Shown: positions 8,814 through 17,990, numbered from the stretch's first letter. The stretch is DNA of 64,000 nt from JAGVSZ01 sp963747775 (GCA_963747775.1 CAVVGT010000003.1:186001-250000); one strand, 5' to 3'. The notes: generated by a model from the sequence alone, not told the origin. Program-made: numbers and translations.

Positions 8814-8871
8814 GGATTCCCTGATCAAGGGGGCCACAAGCCCTCTTGACAATCGCCCGATCCAAGCGAAC

Positions 8872-8891
8872 GAGCCCGCCATGGCGGGCTC
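8872..8891. terminator. perfect hairpin between convergent genes
   Basis: GAGCCCGCC-AT-GGCGGGCTC is a perfect 20-base palindrome in the 105-base gap between the small + strand gene and lysS, which converge. Neither side has a strong T-run, so it may be a weak bidirectional terminator or a stabilising 3' stem. A smaller stem (CCCTGATCAAGGG) lies at about 8819. Confidence 0.5.
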
Positions 8892-8918
8892 GCTCAGATC
8901 ACTTCTAGGCAACGACGG

Positions 8919-10418
8919 CTATTGCTCCGGCCGCATGTGCGGGAAGAGAATCACGTCGCGGATCGACGGGCTGTTCGTGAACAGCATGACCAACCGGTCG
9001 ATCCCGATGCCGCATCCCGCCGCAGGCGGCAAGCCGTGCTCCAGCGCGCGGATGTAGTCCGCGTCGTAGTACATCGCCTCTTCATCGCCGGCGGCCTTGG
9101 CCCGCGACTGCTCCTCGAAACGCGCCGCCTGATCCTCGGGGTCGTTCAGCTCCGAGAAGCCGTTCGCCATCTCGCGGCCGGTGATGTACAGCTCGAAGCG
9201 GTCGGTGATGTCCGGGTTGGCGTCGTTGCGGCGCGCGAGCGGCGAGACCATCGCCGGGTAGTCGACGATGTACGTCGGCTGGATCAGCATCTGTTCGGTC
9301 GTCTCCTCGAAGAGCGCCAGCTGCAGCTCCGCCAGCGCCGCACCCTTGAGCGCTTCTACGCCGACCTTGGCGAGCTCGCGGACGAGCAGCTCGCGATTCG
9401 CGAGGTCTAGTTCCGAGAAATGCGGATGGTGCGTCCGGATTGCTTGCGTGATCGTCAGCCGCGCGAACGGCTGCCCGAGGTCCACGACGTGCTCGCCGTA
9501 GGGCACCTGCAGCGTACCGAGCACCGTCTGCGCGACGGCGCGCAGTAGAGCCTCGTTGAACTCCATCAGGTGCCGGAAGTCGCGGTACGCCTCGTAGTAC
9601 TCCATCATCGTGAACTCGGGGTTGTGGCGCGTCGAGATTCCCTCGTTCCGGAAGTTGCGGTTGATCTCGAACACCTTCTCGAACCCGCCGACCACCAGAC
9701 GCTTGAGATACAGCTCGGGTGCGATGCGGAGATAGAGCGTCATGTCGAGCGCGTTGTGGTGCGTGACGAAGGGCTTGGCCGCGGCGCCCCCCGGAATCGG
9801 CTGCATCATCGGCGTCTCGACTTCGAGGAAGCCCTGCGCAACCATGAAGGCGCGCATTTCCTGGATCACGCGGCTGCGGATCTCGAAAGTCCGCCGCGTC
9901 TCCTCGCTCGTGATGAGATCGAGGTAGCGGGCGCGGTACTTCTGCTCCTGGTCGGCGAGCCCGTGAAACTTCTCCGGCAACGGGCGCAGGGCCTTGGCGA
10001 GCAGCCGCACCTTTGTCGCGTTGATCGTCAGCTCGCCGGTCCGGGTCTTGAAGAGGGTTCCTTCGACACCGAGGATGTCGCCGAGGTCCCAGTGTTTGAA
10101 CGCCTCGTGCGCGTCGGTGCCGGTCGCGTCGTTCGATACGTAGACCTGAATCCTGCCGCTCATGTCCTGCAGCGTGGCAAAGCTCGCCTTGCCCATGACG
10201 CGCTTGAGCATCATCCGGCCGGCGACCGCGGCGCGGAGCGCATGCCCTTCGAGCTCCTCTTTGCTCATCGCGCCATGGGCGCGCTGAAGGTCTGCGGCCA
10301 GATGCTCGCGGCGAAAGTCGTTCGGAAAGGCGATGCCCTGGGCGCGCAGCGCCGCCAGCTTCGCGCGGCGCTCGGCGATGATCTGGTTCTCGTCCCCGCC
10401 GCCCTCGTTGTCGCTCAT
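8919..10418 (-). CDS. lysS: lysyl-tRNA synthetase, class II
   Basis: A 499-residue class II synthetase that charges tRNA-Lys. An N-terminal OB-fold anticodon domain spans about residues 60-150. The catalytic core has motif 2 (EINRNFRNEGIS, then HNPEFTMMEYYEAY) and motif 3 (GCGIGIDRLVMLFT). The C-terminus, DVILFPHMRPEQ, is standard. GAGGGGGG lies just upstream of the ATG. It follows prfB by 10 bases, the conserved prfB-lysS operon of proteobacteria. Confidence 0.97.
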   Translation of the reverse strand: MSDNEGGGDENQIIAERRAKLAALRAQGIAFPNDFRREHLAADLQRAHGAMSKEELEGHALRAAVAGRMMLKRVMGKASFATLQDMSGRIQVYVSNDATGTDAHEAFKHWDLGDILGVEGTLFKTRTGELTINATKVRLLAKALRPLPEKFHGLADQEQKYRARYLDLITSEETRRTFEIRSRVIQEMRAFMVAQGFLEVETPMMQPIPGGAAAKPFVTHHNALDMTLYLRIAPELYLKRLVVGGFEKVFEINRNFRNEGISTRHNPEFTMMEYYEAYRDFRHLMEFNEALLRAVAQTVLGTLQVPYGEHVVDLGQPFARLTITQAIRTHHPHFSELDLANRELLVRELAKVGVEALKGAALAELQLALFEETTEQMLIQPTYIVDYPAMVSPLARRNDANPDITDRFELYITGREMANGFSELNDPEDQAARFEEQSRAKAAGDEEAMYYDADYIRALEHGLPPAAGCGIGIDRLVMLFTNSPSIRDVILFPHMRPEQ

Positions 10419-10428
10419 GAAACCCCCC

Positions 10429-11551
10429 TCACGCCGCCGCCCGCACGCCGACGCCCTGCTTGAGGCTCGCCTCGATGAAGTCGTCGAGGTCGCCGTCGAG
10501 CACCGCCTGGGTGTTGCCTTTCTCCACGCCGGTACGGAGGTCCTTGATACGCGACTGGTCGAGAACGTACGAGCGGATCTGGTGGCCCCAGCCGATCTCG
10601 GTCTTCGAATCCTCGAGCGCCTGCTTCGCCTCGCTGCGCTTGCGCAGCGCCTGCTCGTAGAGCTTCGCCTTGAGCATCGCCATCGCCTCGGCGCGGTTGC
10701 GGTGCTGCGAGCGGTCGTTCTGGCACTGGACCACGATGCCGGAGGGCAGGTGGGTGATGCGCACCGCGGAGTCGGTGCGGTTCACGTGCTGGCCGCCCGC
10801 CCCCGAGGCGCGATAGGTGTCGATGCGCAGGTCGGCGGGGTTCACCTCGATCTCGATCGACTCGTCCACCTCGGGGTAGACGAAGACGCTCGCGAACGAG
10901 GTGTGCCGGCGCGCATTCGAGTCGAACGGGGACTTGCGTACGAGGCGGTGGATTCCGGTCTCGGTGCGCAGGCTGCCGTAGGCGTAGTCGCCGGTCACCT
11001 TCAGGGTCGCGGTCTTGATGCCCGCGACCTCGCCCTCGGACTGCTCGAGGATCTCGACGCGGAATCCCCTGCGCTCGGCGTACTTCACGTACATCCGCTC
11101 GAGCATCTGCGCCCAGTCCTGGGCCTCGGTGCCGCCCGCGCCGGCCTGGATGTCGACGAAACAGCTGTTGGGGTCCAGCGGGTCGGCGAACATGCGCCGG
11201 AACTCGAGGTCACCGACGTTTTTCGCGAGGCCCGCGACGTCGCGCTCGATGGACACGAGCGTTGCGTCGTCGCCTTCCGCGCGCGCCATCTCGAAGAGCT
11301 CCTGCGCGTCGCGCAGACCGGAATCGATCGCCGCGACGTGCGCGACGACGGCATCGAGGGTCTTCTTCTCCTTGCCGAGCTCCTGGGCCCGCTTGGCGTC
11401 GTCCCAGACCTTCGGGTCTTCGAGCTCTCTCGCGATGGCGTCTAGGCGCGCGCGCTTCGCGTCGAAGTCAAAGATACCTCCACAGCTCGGCGGCTCGACC
11501 GGCGAGGTCCGCGAGCGTATTGGCGACGGCGTTGACGCGTTCGGCTTCCAT
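10429..11551 (-). CDS. prfB: peptide chain release factor 2 with programmed +1 frameshift
   Basis: RF2 recognises UGA and UAA and triggers peptide release. Translation starts at ATG 11551 and reads 27 codons (MEAERVNAV to AELWRYL) to an in-frame TGA at 11470-11468. A +1 shift on CTT-TGA-C continues as DFDAKRARLD in the next frame, giving about 373 residues. The rest has the RF2 specificity tripeptide SPF (RKSPFDSNARR) and the catalytic GAGGQHVN motif. The shift makes RF2 synthesis self-limiting. It is followed by lysS after 10 bases and divergent from dsbB. Confidence 0.96.
11467..11481 (-). promoter_or_regulatory. RF2 programmed frameshift site
   Basis: On the minus strand the order is GGAGG (internal Shine-Dalgarno-like), TAT, CTT, TGA, C. 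This keeps the known RF2 recoding signal: a Shine-Dalgarno element three bases before the CUU slippery codon, and a UGA stop followed by C. Low RF2 lets the ribosome slip forward one base. Confidence 0.93.
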
Positions 11552-11669
11552 GAGGGTGTCCCGGAAAGCGTCGCATTATACGCGCGGGCTTCGCGGCGCC
11601 GCCCGCGCCGCGACGGGCGGCTGCACGGACCGGTATCATTCGCGCCGCGATACACGATCCACCGACCCG

Positions 11670-12179
11670 ATGCCCGACCCCCGCACTATCGCCGAGCGCA
11701 GCGGCCGCAGCTTCACCGCGATCTTCGTGGTCTGCCTTGCGCTGCTCGGCTTCGCGCTCTACCTCCAGCACGTCAAGGGCCTCGATCCTTGCCCGTGGTG
11801 CGTGGTTCAGCGGCTCGGTTTCATGCTGATCGCGCTGATCGCGCTGATCGGTGCCTTGCACCGACCGGGACTCGCGGGGACGGTCGCGTACTCGATCCTC
11901 GGTCTCGCCGTCGCGCTGGCCGGCGTCGCGGCAGGTGCGTATCACGTGTGGCTGCAGTCGGATCCCGCGCGCGCCGCGAAGTGCATCGGCTCGCCGGTCG
12001 AGCGCATCCTCGATCAGCTCCAACTCGGCCGCATCGTGCCTCCGCTGCTGCAGTACGACGGACCGTGCACGCTCAAGCCGTGGAGCCTGCTCGGACTCTC
12101 GATTCCGGAGTGGTCGCTGGCCTGGTTCCTGCTGCTCGCGCTGGTGTTCCTCGCGATCCCGTTCCTCTCGCGGCGCTGA
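11670..12179 (+). CDS. dsbB: disulfide bond formation protein B
   Basis: A 169-residue inner-membrane protein with four hydrophobic segments. The first periplasmic loop carries Cys-41 and Cys-44 in DPCPWCVVQR; the second carries Cys-105 (AKCIGS) and Cys-133 (GPCTLKPW). These are the two redox pairs by which DsbB reoxidises DsbA and passes electrons to quinone. A TATCAT -10-like element lies at 11634-11639. It is divergent from prfB and followed by a T-rich terminator. Confidence 0.94.
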   Translation: MPDPRTIAERSGRSFTAIFVVCLALLGFALYLQHVKGLDPCPWCVVQRLGFMLIALIALIGALHRPGLAGTVAYSILGLAVALAGVAAGAYHVWLQSDPARAAKCIGSPVERILDQLQLGRIVPPLLQYDGPCTLKPWSLLGLSIPEWSLAWFLLLALVFLAIPFLSRR

Positions 12180-12287
12180 GCGGGCTGATCTGCAAAGAAT
12201 TGTGAAATCTCGCGCCGAACGCTGGCGCGGCGCGCGGCGCGGGCCGATGATCGGTTCCGCAGTGGAGGAGGGGAGAGGCGCAGTGCT

Positions 12288-12321
12288 GGGGCGGGACCCG
12301 AGGGTCTCGCCCCTTTTTCTT
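12288..12321 (+). terminator. rho-independent terminator after dsbB
   Basis: A GGGGCG-G-GACCC stem (12288-12299) pairs with GGGTC-T-CGCCCC (12302-12313), with one G/T position, and is followed by TTTTTCTT. It lies between dsbB and the convergent flavoprotein gene. The T-run serves the + strand. Confidence 0.75.
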
Positions 12322-12324
12322 CAG

Positions 12325-13659
12325 CTATCGCCGCAGCACGCACTTCTCGTAGAGGTCCGGCAGGCGTCCTGCGGGGTCGTAGCGCGCCTTGAGCGCATCG
12401 TAGGCCACGCCGCCGTAGATCTCCCGGAACTCGTCGCGAGGAAAGTAACTGTCCGAGTAAAGCGACTTGATGCCGCCGAGCTCGCTCACCTTGCGCTCGA
12501 GGAGCCGATTGAAATGGCCCACCGGGCGCACCTCGCGGGTACGCACGACGTCCCAGAACCCGAAATTCACGTACAGGGCGTCGGGGCGCGTCGGAAACAG
12601 GGTCCACGCGGCTGCGGGCGCCCGCGAGCGAAACGGGCAGACCCAGATCGGCAGGATGCCGATCTCCCGCAGGAAGAAGTCGAGAAACTCGGGGGCGCGC
12701 TCGATCGGGATGTCCACGTCCTGGATCACGGACTCCGGGTGCAGCCCGAGCGCGCGATCGCGCAGGCGCGTCAGCCCGACGCGTGCGTTCCAGCGCATCA
12801 CCTTCGCGTAGAAGACCGAGTTGAGCCGACGCGGGCCGAGCAGCCGCCGGACGAGCGGGTGCTGCGCGTACAGATTTCCCGAGCACCAGAACCAGTCGGT
12901 GTCCCAGCGCCACAGATAGTCGCGCGTGGCGAGGTAGTCCTCGTCGCGGCTGCGCAGGCTGCGGTAGTAGATGTGCTCGAAGGTGTAGTCGCTGACGTAG
13001 GGCGCCTCGTCCGTGAACCGGCCGACGGTCGTCACCATTTCCCGGGGCCCGAACACCACGCCGTCGACGAAGTCGGCCGGCGACGCGCACACCGCCGCGA
13101 CGTTGCCGAAGAACGCCCCCGGGTCGGAATGATGGACGTGCTCGAGCCGCACGAAACGGCGGATCGGCACGGTCCGCGCCTTGACGCGCAGGGCGTAGCC
13201 GAGCGTGCCATAGGAGTTCGGGAAGCCGAAAAAGAGTTCGCGGTGTTCGTTGTCGGGTCGTGCGAGCACCACCGTGCCGTCGGCGAGGAGCACGTCGAGC
13301 TCGAGCACCGTCTCGTGCACCAGACCGTGCCGGAACGACGATGATTCGATCCCGACGCCGGCCACCGCCCCACCGAGCGTGATCGACTTCAGCTGCGGCA
13401 CGACGCACGGCATCGCGCCCTGCGCAAGCGTTGCGTCGGCCAGGGCGGCGTAGGGCGTCATCGCCTCGGCATCGACCCAGCCAGCCGCCTCGACTTCGAG
13501 GACGTGGTTCAGGCCGCGCACGTCGAGCTTCTTGCGCGGCGCGGTGTCCCGGTCGCGGAACAGGTTGGATGTACTCTTATCGAGCCGCAGGGGACCGCCG
13601 GCGCGCGTCTCGCGCAGGCTGCGCACGAGATCGTTGCGACGGTCGGCGTAGCCGGTCAT
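12325..13659 (-). CDS. FAD-binding oxidoreductase, DHCR24-like
   Basis: A 444-residue flavoprotein. The VVPQLKSITLGGAVAGVGIESSS stretch (about residues 86-108) closely matches the FAD domain of sterol delta-24 reductase DHCR24. The later VLLADGTVV and GFPNSYGTLGYALRVK also match. It starts 7 bases after the stop of a CFA-synthase-like methyltransferase. In actinobacteria such a pair (TmsA/TmsB, also BfaA/BfaB) makes 10-methyl branched fatty acids: the methyltransferase adds a methylene and the flavoprotein reduces it. The same job is inferred here, not shown. The ATG at 13659 is chosen because the upstream extension is Arg-rich. Confidence 0.82.
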   Translation of the reverse strand: MTGYADRRNDLVRSLRETRAGGPLRLDKSTSNLFRDRDTAPRKKLDVRGLNHVLEVEAAGWVDAEAMTPYAALADATLAQGAMPCVVPQLKSITLGGAVAGVGIESSSFRHGLVHETVLELDVLLADGTVVLARPDNEHRELFFGFPNSYGTLGYALRVKARTVPIRRFVRLEHVHHSDPGAFFGNVAAVCASPADFVDGVVFGPREMVTTVGRFTDEAPYVSDYTFEHIYYRSLRSRDEDYLATRDYLWRWDTDWFWCSGNLYAQHPLVRRLLGPRRLNSVFYAKVMRWNARVGLTRLRDRALGLHPESVIQDVDIPIERAPEFLDFFLREIGILPIWVCPFRSRAPAAAWTLFPTRPDALYVNFGFWDVVRTREVRPVGHFNRLLERKVSELGGIKSLYSDSYFPRDEFREIYGGVAYDALKARYDPAGRLPDLYEKCVLRR

Positions 13660-13666
13660 CAGTCCC

Positions 13667-14935
13667 TCAAGCGATCGCCGGCGCCGGCGCCTCGCGCACT
13701 GCCGCGGCAACCCGGCTCGCGTCGTAGAGGAACGCGCGGCTCATCGGGTATCCCGTCTGCGTGATGTTGCCCTTGCTGTAGACGATCTGGAACAGGTGGG
13801 TCTGGCCGTGTGGCGAGCGGAACATCTCGGCGCAACCGTAGAGGTATGCGCGCCAGACGCGCCGGAACCTCTCGTCGAAGCGCCGCGGATCGAGCGCGTG
13901 GATCCGCTCCCAGTTGCGATCGAAGCGCTCCGCCCACGCGTCGAGCGTGGGCGCGTAGTGGCGCCGGAGGTTTTCGATGTCCACCACTTCCAGCCCGGCG
14001 TCCTCCATCGCCGCGATCGTCTCCGCGAGGCTCGGGATCCAGCCGCCCGGGAACACGTGCTTGCGGATGAAGAACTCGGTGTCGCGCACGCCGACGTGGC
14101 CGATGAAATGCAGCATGCCGAGCCCGCCGGGCTTGAGAAAGTCGGCGTGCGCCTGCACGACCTCGCGCAGCTGGTCCCGCCCGGCGTGCTCGAGCACGCC
14201 GATCGACACCACTTTGTCGTACTGCCGGTCGACCTCGCGGAAGTCGGCCTCGCGCACTGCGATGCGGTCGGCGAGACCCCGCCGCGCGACTTCGTCGCGC
14301 AGCCAGTCGCACTGCTCGGTGGTCGTGTTGAGCGCGGTGCCGCGGATCCCGTGGTGCTCGATGGCATGGAACATGAACCCGCCGAAGCCGGTGCCGATGT
14401 CGACCACGTCCTCGCCCGGCCGCAGGCGCAGCTTCCGGCAGACATGCTCCACCTTGTTCGCCTGGGCCTCGTCGACCGTGCGTGTGCCTTCCTTCCAGTA
14501 CCCGCATGTATACATCAGGAGCGGCGTGTCGAGCCACAGACGGTAGAAGTCTGCGCCGAGACCGTAGTGAAACCGCGCGTTCGCTTTGGCCTGGTCGATC
14601 GAGCGGTTGGAAAACCGGAACTCGTGCCAGCGATTGCGCGCCATGAGCAGCGGATTGCTCAGGGTGCCCGAGTCGAAGCCGGACTCCGAGGCGATGCGGA
14701 CCGCCGCCGGCAGGCTGCCGTCGATGTCGATGTCGCCTGCGAAGTGCGACTCGAGGAACCCGATGTGCCCGAATAGCGCCATGTTCCACTGCGCTCGCGC
14801 GCTTCGGAACCGGAGCGTCACGGCTGGCGTCCCAGGGCGATTCTGATACGCGGCGCCGTCGGCCAGTTCGAACCGGACACAGGTGTCGGTGCGCGCGCCG
14901 ATTGCGGCCGCGGCTTTCAGCATCCTTGCTTGCAT
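13667..14935 (-). CDS. cyclopropane-fatty-acid synthase-like SAM methyltransferase
   Basis: This 422-residue protein has the full CFA synthase/mycolic methyltransferase layout. An N-terminal lipid-binding domain runs to about residue 110. MYTCGYWKEG follows (Cys-144 aligns with the CFA active-site Cys), then the SAM motif VVDIGTGFGG (177-186) and a conserved Glu-249 in SIGVLEHAG. The family methylates unsaturated acyl chains of membrane phospholipids using SAM. It is transcribed first, with the DHCR24-like flavoprotein right behind it. The product may be a cyclopropane, or a methylene that the partner reduces to a methyl branch. Confidence 0.88.
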   Translation of the reverse strand: MQARMLKAAAAIGARTDTCVRFELADGAAYQNRPGTPAVTLRFRSARAQWNMALFGHIGFLESHFAGDIDIDGSLPAAVRIASESGFDSGTLSNPLLMARNRWHEFRFSNRSIDQAKANARFHYGLGADFYRLWLDTPLLMYTCGYWKEGTRTVDEAQANKVEHVCRKLRLRPGEDVVDIGTGFGGFMFHAIEHHGIRGTALNTTTEQCDWLRDEVARRGLADRIAVREADFREVDRQYDKVVSIGVLEHAGRDQLREVVQAHADFLKPGGLGMLHFIGHVGVRDTEFFIRKHVFPGGWIPSLAETIAAMEDAGLEVVDIENLRRHYAPTLDAWAERFDRNWERIHALDPRRFDERFRRVWRAYLYGCAEMFRSPHGQTHLFQIVYSKGNITQTGYPMSRAFLYDASRVAAAVREAPAPAIA

Positions 14936-14997
14936 CGGTGGGCGGTCTTGTTGTTTGGGCGGGGCGAAGTTTAGCCAAAACGCGCCGGTGCGCGCCG

Positions 14998-15216
14998 CTA
15001 GACCCGGCGGGCGGAGTAGTCGTCGGCGATCTTGTCCTCGAAGAAGCTGACCGGCGAGGGCGCCGCCATGAAGCGGCGATGGACCTCCGGGGACACGCCG
15101 CTGTAGGCCATCACCCGGCCGTCGTTGAACTCGATCTCAAGGACCTGCGAGCGCGCGTCATAGCCGATCGCGCGGATCTTCGCCGAGGTGATGCGTTTGC
15201 GTTCCATGATCGACAC
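14998..15216 (-). CDS. KTSC domain-containing protein
   Basis: A 72-residue protein with the KTSC pattern: an IRAIGYDARSQVLEIEF strand pair, GRVMAYSGVSPEVHRRFM, then SPVSFFEDKI near the end. KTSC domains occur alone or fused to lysyl-tRNA synthetase in various bacteria; their function is not well defined. GTG at 15216 is the likely start, three bases after the recJ stop; an ATG at 15207 is an alternative. It is the last gene of an RpfE-like/recJ/KTSC operon. Confidence 0.8.
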   Translation of the reverse strand: MSIMERKRITSAKIRAIGYDARSQVLEIEFNDGRVMAYSGVSPEVHRRFMAAPSPVSFFEDKIADDYSARRV

Positions 15217-15219
15217 CGT

Positions 15220-16923
15220 CTAGTGCGCCGCGTCGATGGCCTCGACGCGCAGCGAGAGCGCTTCGGTGCCGTTCCACTCGTCGATTCCGAGCGCGTACAC
15301 GGCCGTCACCCGCGCCGGGACCGGCTCCGTCCGCCGGAACATGATCGCATCGTACCGCGCGCCGTCGCGGGCGAGCCGCAGGCGCAGGTGGCGCTCGCCG
15401 ACGAGGCGCTGGCTCTCCACCGCAAACTCGTCCGCGAACAGCGGCTGCGGGAACCCCTGCCCCCAGACCTCATTGCCCAGCATCCGCGCGACGTCCAGGC
15501 TCGCATAGCCGCGCTCGAGCGAGCCGTCGGTCTCGACCGTACGCCCGAGCGCGGCCGGATCGATCATCTCGCGCACCGCGGCATCGAACACCGTGCGGAA
15601 CCGATCGACGTCGTCTGCGCGCAGCGTCAGGCCGGCGGCGGCGGCATGCCCGCCGAACCGGACGAGCAGCCCCGGCGCGCGCTTGGAGACGAGGTCGAGC
15701 GCATCGCGCAGGTGGAGCCCCGGGATCGAGCGGCCCGAGCCGCGCAGCTCGCCGTCGCCCGCCGGGGCGAGCGCGATCGCCGGGCGGTGATGGCGATCCT
15801 TCAGCCGTCCTGCGAGCAGGCCGACCACCCCCTGGTGCCAGTGGTCGTCGTAGAGGACGAGGCTCGCCGCGTCGCCCACGTCGATTCCGGCGAGCGCCGC
15901 CTCGGCGTCGCGGCGCATCGACTCCTCGACCTCCCGCCGCTCGCGGTTCAGGCGGTCGAGGTCTTGGGCGATGTTCAGCGCCCGACCATAGTCCGCGGTC
16001 GCGAGCGCTTCGATGCCGAGCCGCATGTCGGCCAGCCGGCCCGCGGCATTCACGCGCGGGCCGAGCGCGAAACCCAGGTCGAAGGCGCGTGCGCGGCGGG
16101 CATCGCGCCCGGCGACGCCGAACAACGCGGCGACGCCGGGCTGCAGCCGGCCCGCGCGCATGCGCTTGAGGCCCTGCGTCACGAGCACCCGGTTGTTGCG
16201 ATCGAGCTTCACGACGTCGGCGACGGTGCCGAGCGCGACCAGGTCGAGCAGGTCGGCGAGGTTGGGCTCCGCGCGCGCGGCAAATGCACCGCGCCGGCGG
16301 AGCTCGGCACGCAGCGCGAGCATCACGTAGAACATGACGCCGACGCCCGCGATCGCCTTGCTGGGGAAGGTGCAGCCGGGCTGGTTGGGGTCGACGATGC
16401 AGGCCGCGTCGGGAAGCGCGTCGGCGGGAAGATGGTGGTCGGTGACGAGCGTCGCGATCCCGAGAGCGCGTGCGCGCGCGACGCCATCGAAGCTCGCGAT
16501 GCCGTTGTCCACCGTGATGATCAGGGCCGGCCGCATCGGCGCGACCAGATCCACGACCTGCGGCGAGAGGCCGTACCCGGTCTCGAACCGGTTCGGCACG
16601 AAGTAGTCGACCTGCGCGCCGAGCGCCGCGAGCGCGCGCAGGCCGACGGCGCACGCGGTCGCGCCGTCGCAATCGTAGTCCGCGACGATCATCAGCCGTC
16701 TTCCGGAGGCGATGTGGTCGGCGAGGAGCGCCGCGGCCGCGTCGGCGTTCATCAGCTCCGACGGCGGGATCAGGGCGCTCAGATCGCAGGCGAGGTCGTT
16801 CGGCGTGCGCACGCCCCGGGCGGCGAAGAGGCGCGAGAGCAGCGGGTGGACGCCCGCTTGCGCGAGCGTGCGCTCGGCGGCGAGCGGCACCCGCCTTGCG
16901 ACGATGGCGGCCGGGTCGGTCAT
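15220..16923 (-). CDS. recJ: single-stranded-DNA-specific exonuclease RecJ
   Basis: A 567-residue DHH-superfamily nuclease that degrades ssDNA 5' to 3' in recombination and mismatch repair. Motifs are visible in order: ADYDCDGATA (motif I), TVDNGIA, the DHH motif in TLVTDHHLP, and AIAGVGVMFY. A DHHA1 domain follows with the RFGGHAAAAGLT glycine-rich motif, then an OB-like end. The ATG at 16923 overlaps the stop of the upstream RpfE-like gene by four bases. Confidence 0.95.
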   Translation of the reverse strand: MTDPAAIVARRVPLAAERTLAQAGVHPLLSRLFAARGVRTPNDLACDLSALIPPSELMNADAAAALLADHIASGRRLMIVADYDCDGATACAVGLRALAALGAQVDYFVPNRFETGYGLSPQVVDLVAPMRPALIITVDNGIASFDGVARARALGIATLVTDHHLPADALPDAACIVDPNQPGCTFPSKAIAGVGVMFYVMLALRAELRRRGAFAARAEPNLADLLDLVALGTVADVVKLDRNNRVLVTQGLKRMRAGRLQPGVAALFGVAGRDARRARAFDLGFALGPRVNAAGRLADMRLGIEALATADYGRALNIAQDLDRLNRERREVEESMRRDAEAALAGIDVGDAASLVLYDDHWHQGVVGLLAGRLKDRHHRPAIALAPAGDGELRGSGRSIPGLHLRDALDLVSKRAPGLLVRFGGHAAAAGLTLRADDVDRFRTVFDAAVREMIDPAALGRTVETDGSLERGYASLDVARMLGNEVWGQGFPQPLFADEFAVESQRLVGERHLRLRLARDGARYDAIMFRRTEPVPARVTAVYALGIDEWNGTEALSLRVEAIDAAH

Positions 16924-17939
16924 GCCGGCGCCGCGTAGCCGGCGAGCGGCCGGGAGCGCCGCCAGAAATAGCGCAGATCCCGGCGCGTCGTCTCGACATC
17001 GAGCGCGCCTCCGGCACCGATCGCGTGCAGCGTCACCATGCCGATCCGGCCCGCGGCGAGCGCGGCACGCAGCGGTGCGAACCAGTCGCGTTCGAGCGCG
17101 GCGAGACGCTCCGTCCACGTCGCGGCATCGCCGTAGCTCGCGGGCGCGCGCAGCTGCTCCAGGACGATCAGTTCGAGCCCTTCGGCCGACGCCGAGCGGA
17201 TCCAGCGCTCGCCGTCGTCGGGAAGCGGCAGCACCGCACTGCCCGAGGCCAAGGCGAGCCCCGCAGCGAGGGGTCCCGCCGAGCGCACGCGCGCGAAGGC
17301 GCGCGCGGCGGGACGCTGCAGCCGTCCACCACCCCACAGCCATACCGCGTTGATCGGCAGCGCGCCACGCGCTTCGCGGGCGTCGTTCACCGCGTGCTCG
17401 TGCAACAGCATCTGGATCTCGTTCGCCAATGCATTGAACCGCGCGTTCCCGCGGCCCGCCGGGCGCTCGAGACGCTGCCCGCGCGCGGCCGCGAGCGGAC
17501 GTTCAGCGCCGTCGAGCGGCGCCGCGCTGCGCAGATACCAGCGCTCCGGTTGCTGCGGGAAGAACGCGAGCCCGGCGGCGCTGAAGTGAGAATTGAGGCG
17601 CGCGACGAGGGCTTCGGCCTCGGCGCGCGTCACGTCGAAGAGCGTGGCGTCGGTCGGCACGAGGTGATCGAGATTCACGCGCATGTGGCACGGCTCCGCG
17701 CACAGCCACCAGGCCTCGCCCGGCGCGCCGCCGTCCGCCAGCAACGCGTAGGGCGCGGGGCCGGCGTCCGCAACGCCCCATCGAGCGAGCAGCCACCCTT
17801 CCAGGTCGCGGCTGCGAGCGGTCGTCCGGCGACCTCGTGCCACCAGCGCCTCGAGCGCGGGAATCCGGTCGCCGCGCGTCGTGTGCGCCGACGCGGCGTC
17901 GGGCCAGAACAGATCGGGAACGGCGACGTGGACGTTCAT
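16920..17939 (-). CDS. RpfE-like conserved protein upstream of recJ
   Basis: A 339-residue soluble protein. It resembles proteins annotated as RpfE-type regulators or phosphoglycerate-mutase-related, which are found beside recJ in Xanthomonas and many betaproteobacteria. Conserved-looking parts are CAEPCHMRVNLDHL, a QPERWYLR segment, NEIQMLLHEHAVND and INAVWLWGGG. I see no complete set of catalytic metal ligands for a phosphatase or mutase, so no biochemical function is assigned. It is coupled to recJ by an ATGA overlap and divergent from lolC, with 51 bases between starts. Confidence 0.75.
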   Translation of the reverse strand: MNVHVAVPDLFWPDAASAHTTRGDRIPALEALVARGRRTTARSRDLEGWLLARWGVADAGPAPYALLADGGAPGEAWWLCAEPCHMRVNLDHLVPTDATLFDVTRAEAEALVARLNSHFSAAGLAFFPQQPERWYLRSAAPLDGAERPLAAARGQRLERPAGRGNARFNALANEIQMLLHEHAVNDAREARGALPINAVWLWGGGRLQRPAARAFARVRSAGPLAAGLALASGSAVLPLPDDGERWIRSASAEGLELIVLEQLRAPASYGDAATWTERLAALERDWFAPLRAALAAGRIGMVTLHAIGAGGALDVETTRRDLRYFWRRSRPLAGYAAPA

Positions 17940-17990
17940 TTGCTGCCGCGTTTCAGTCTAGCACGCGCGCGCAGGTATACTTGCCGCACC

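Noticed and set aside
10429..11655. prfB read as a single frame from ATG 11655
   Set aside because: The upstream part is Arg/Ser-rich noise; the true N-terminus is in the other frame and joined by the programmed frameshift.
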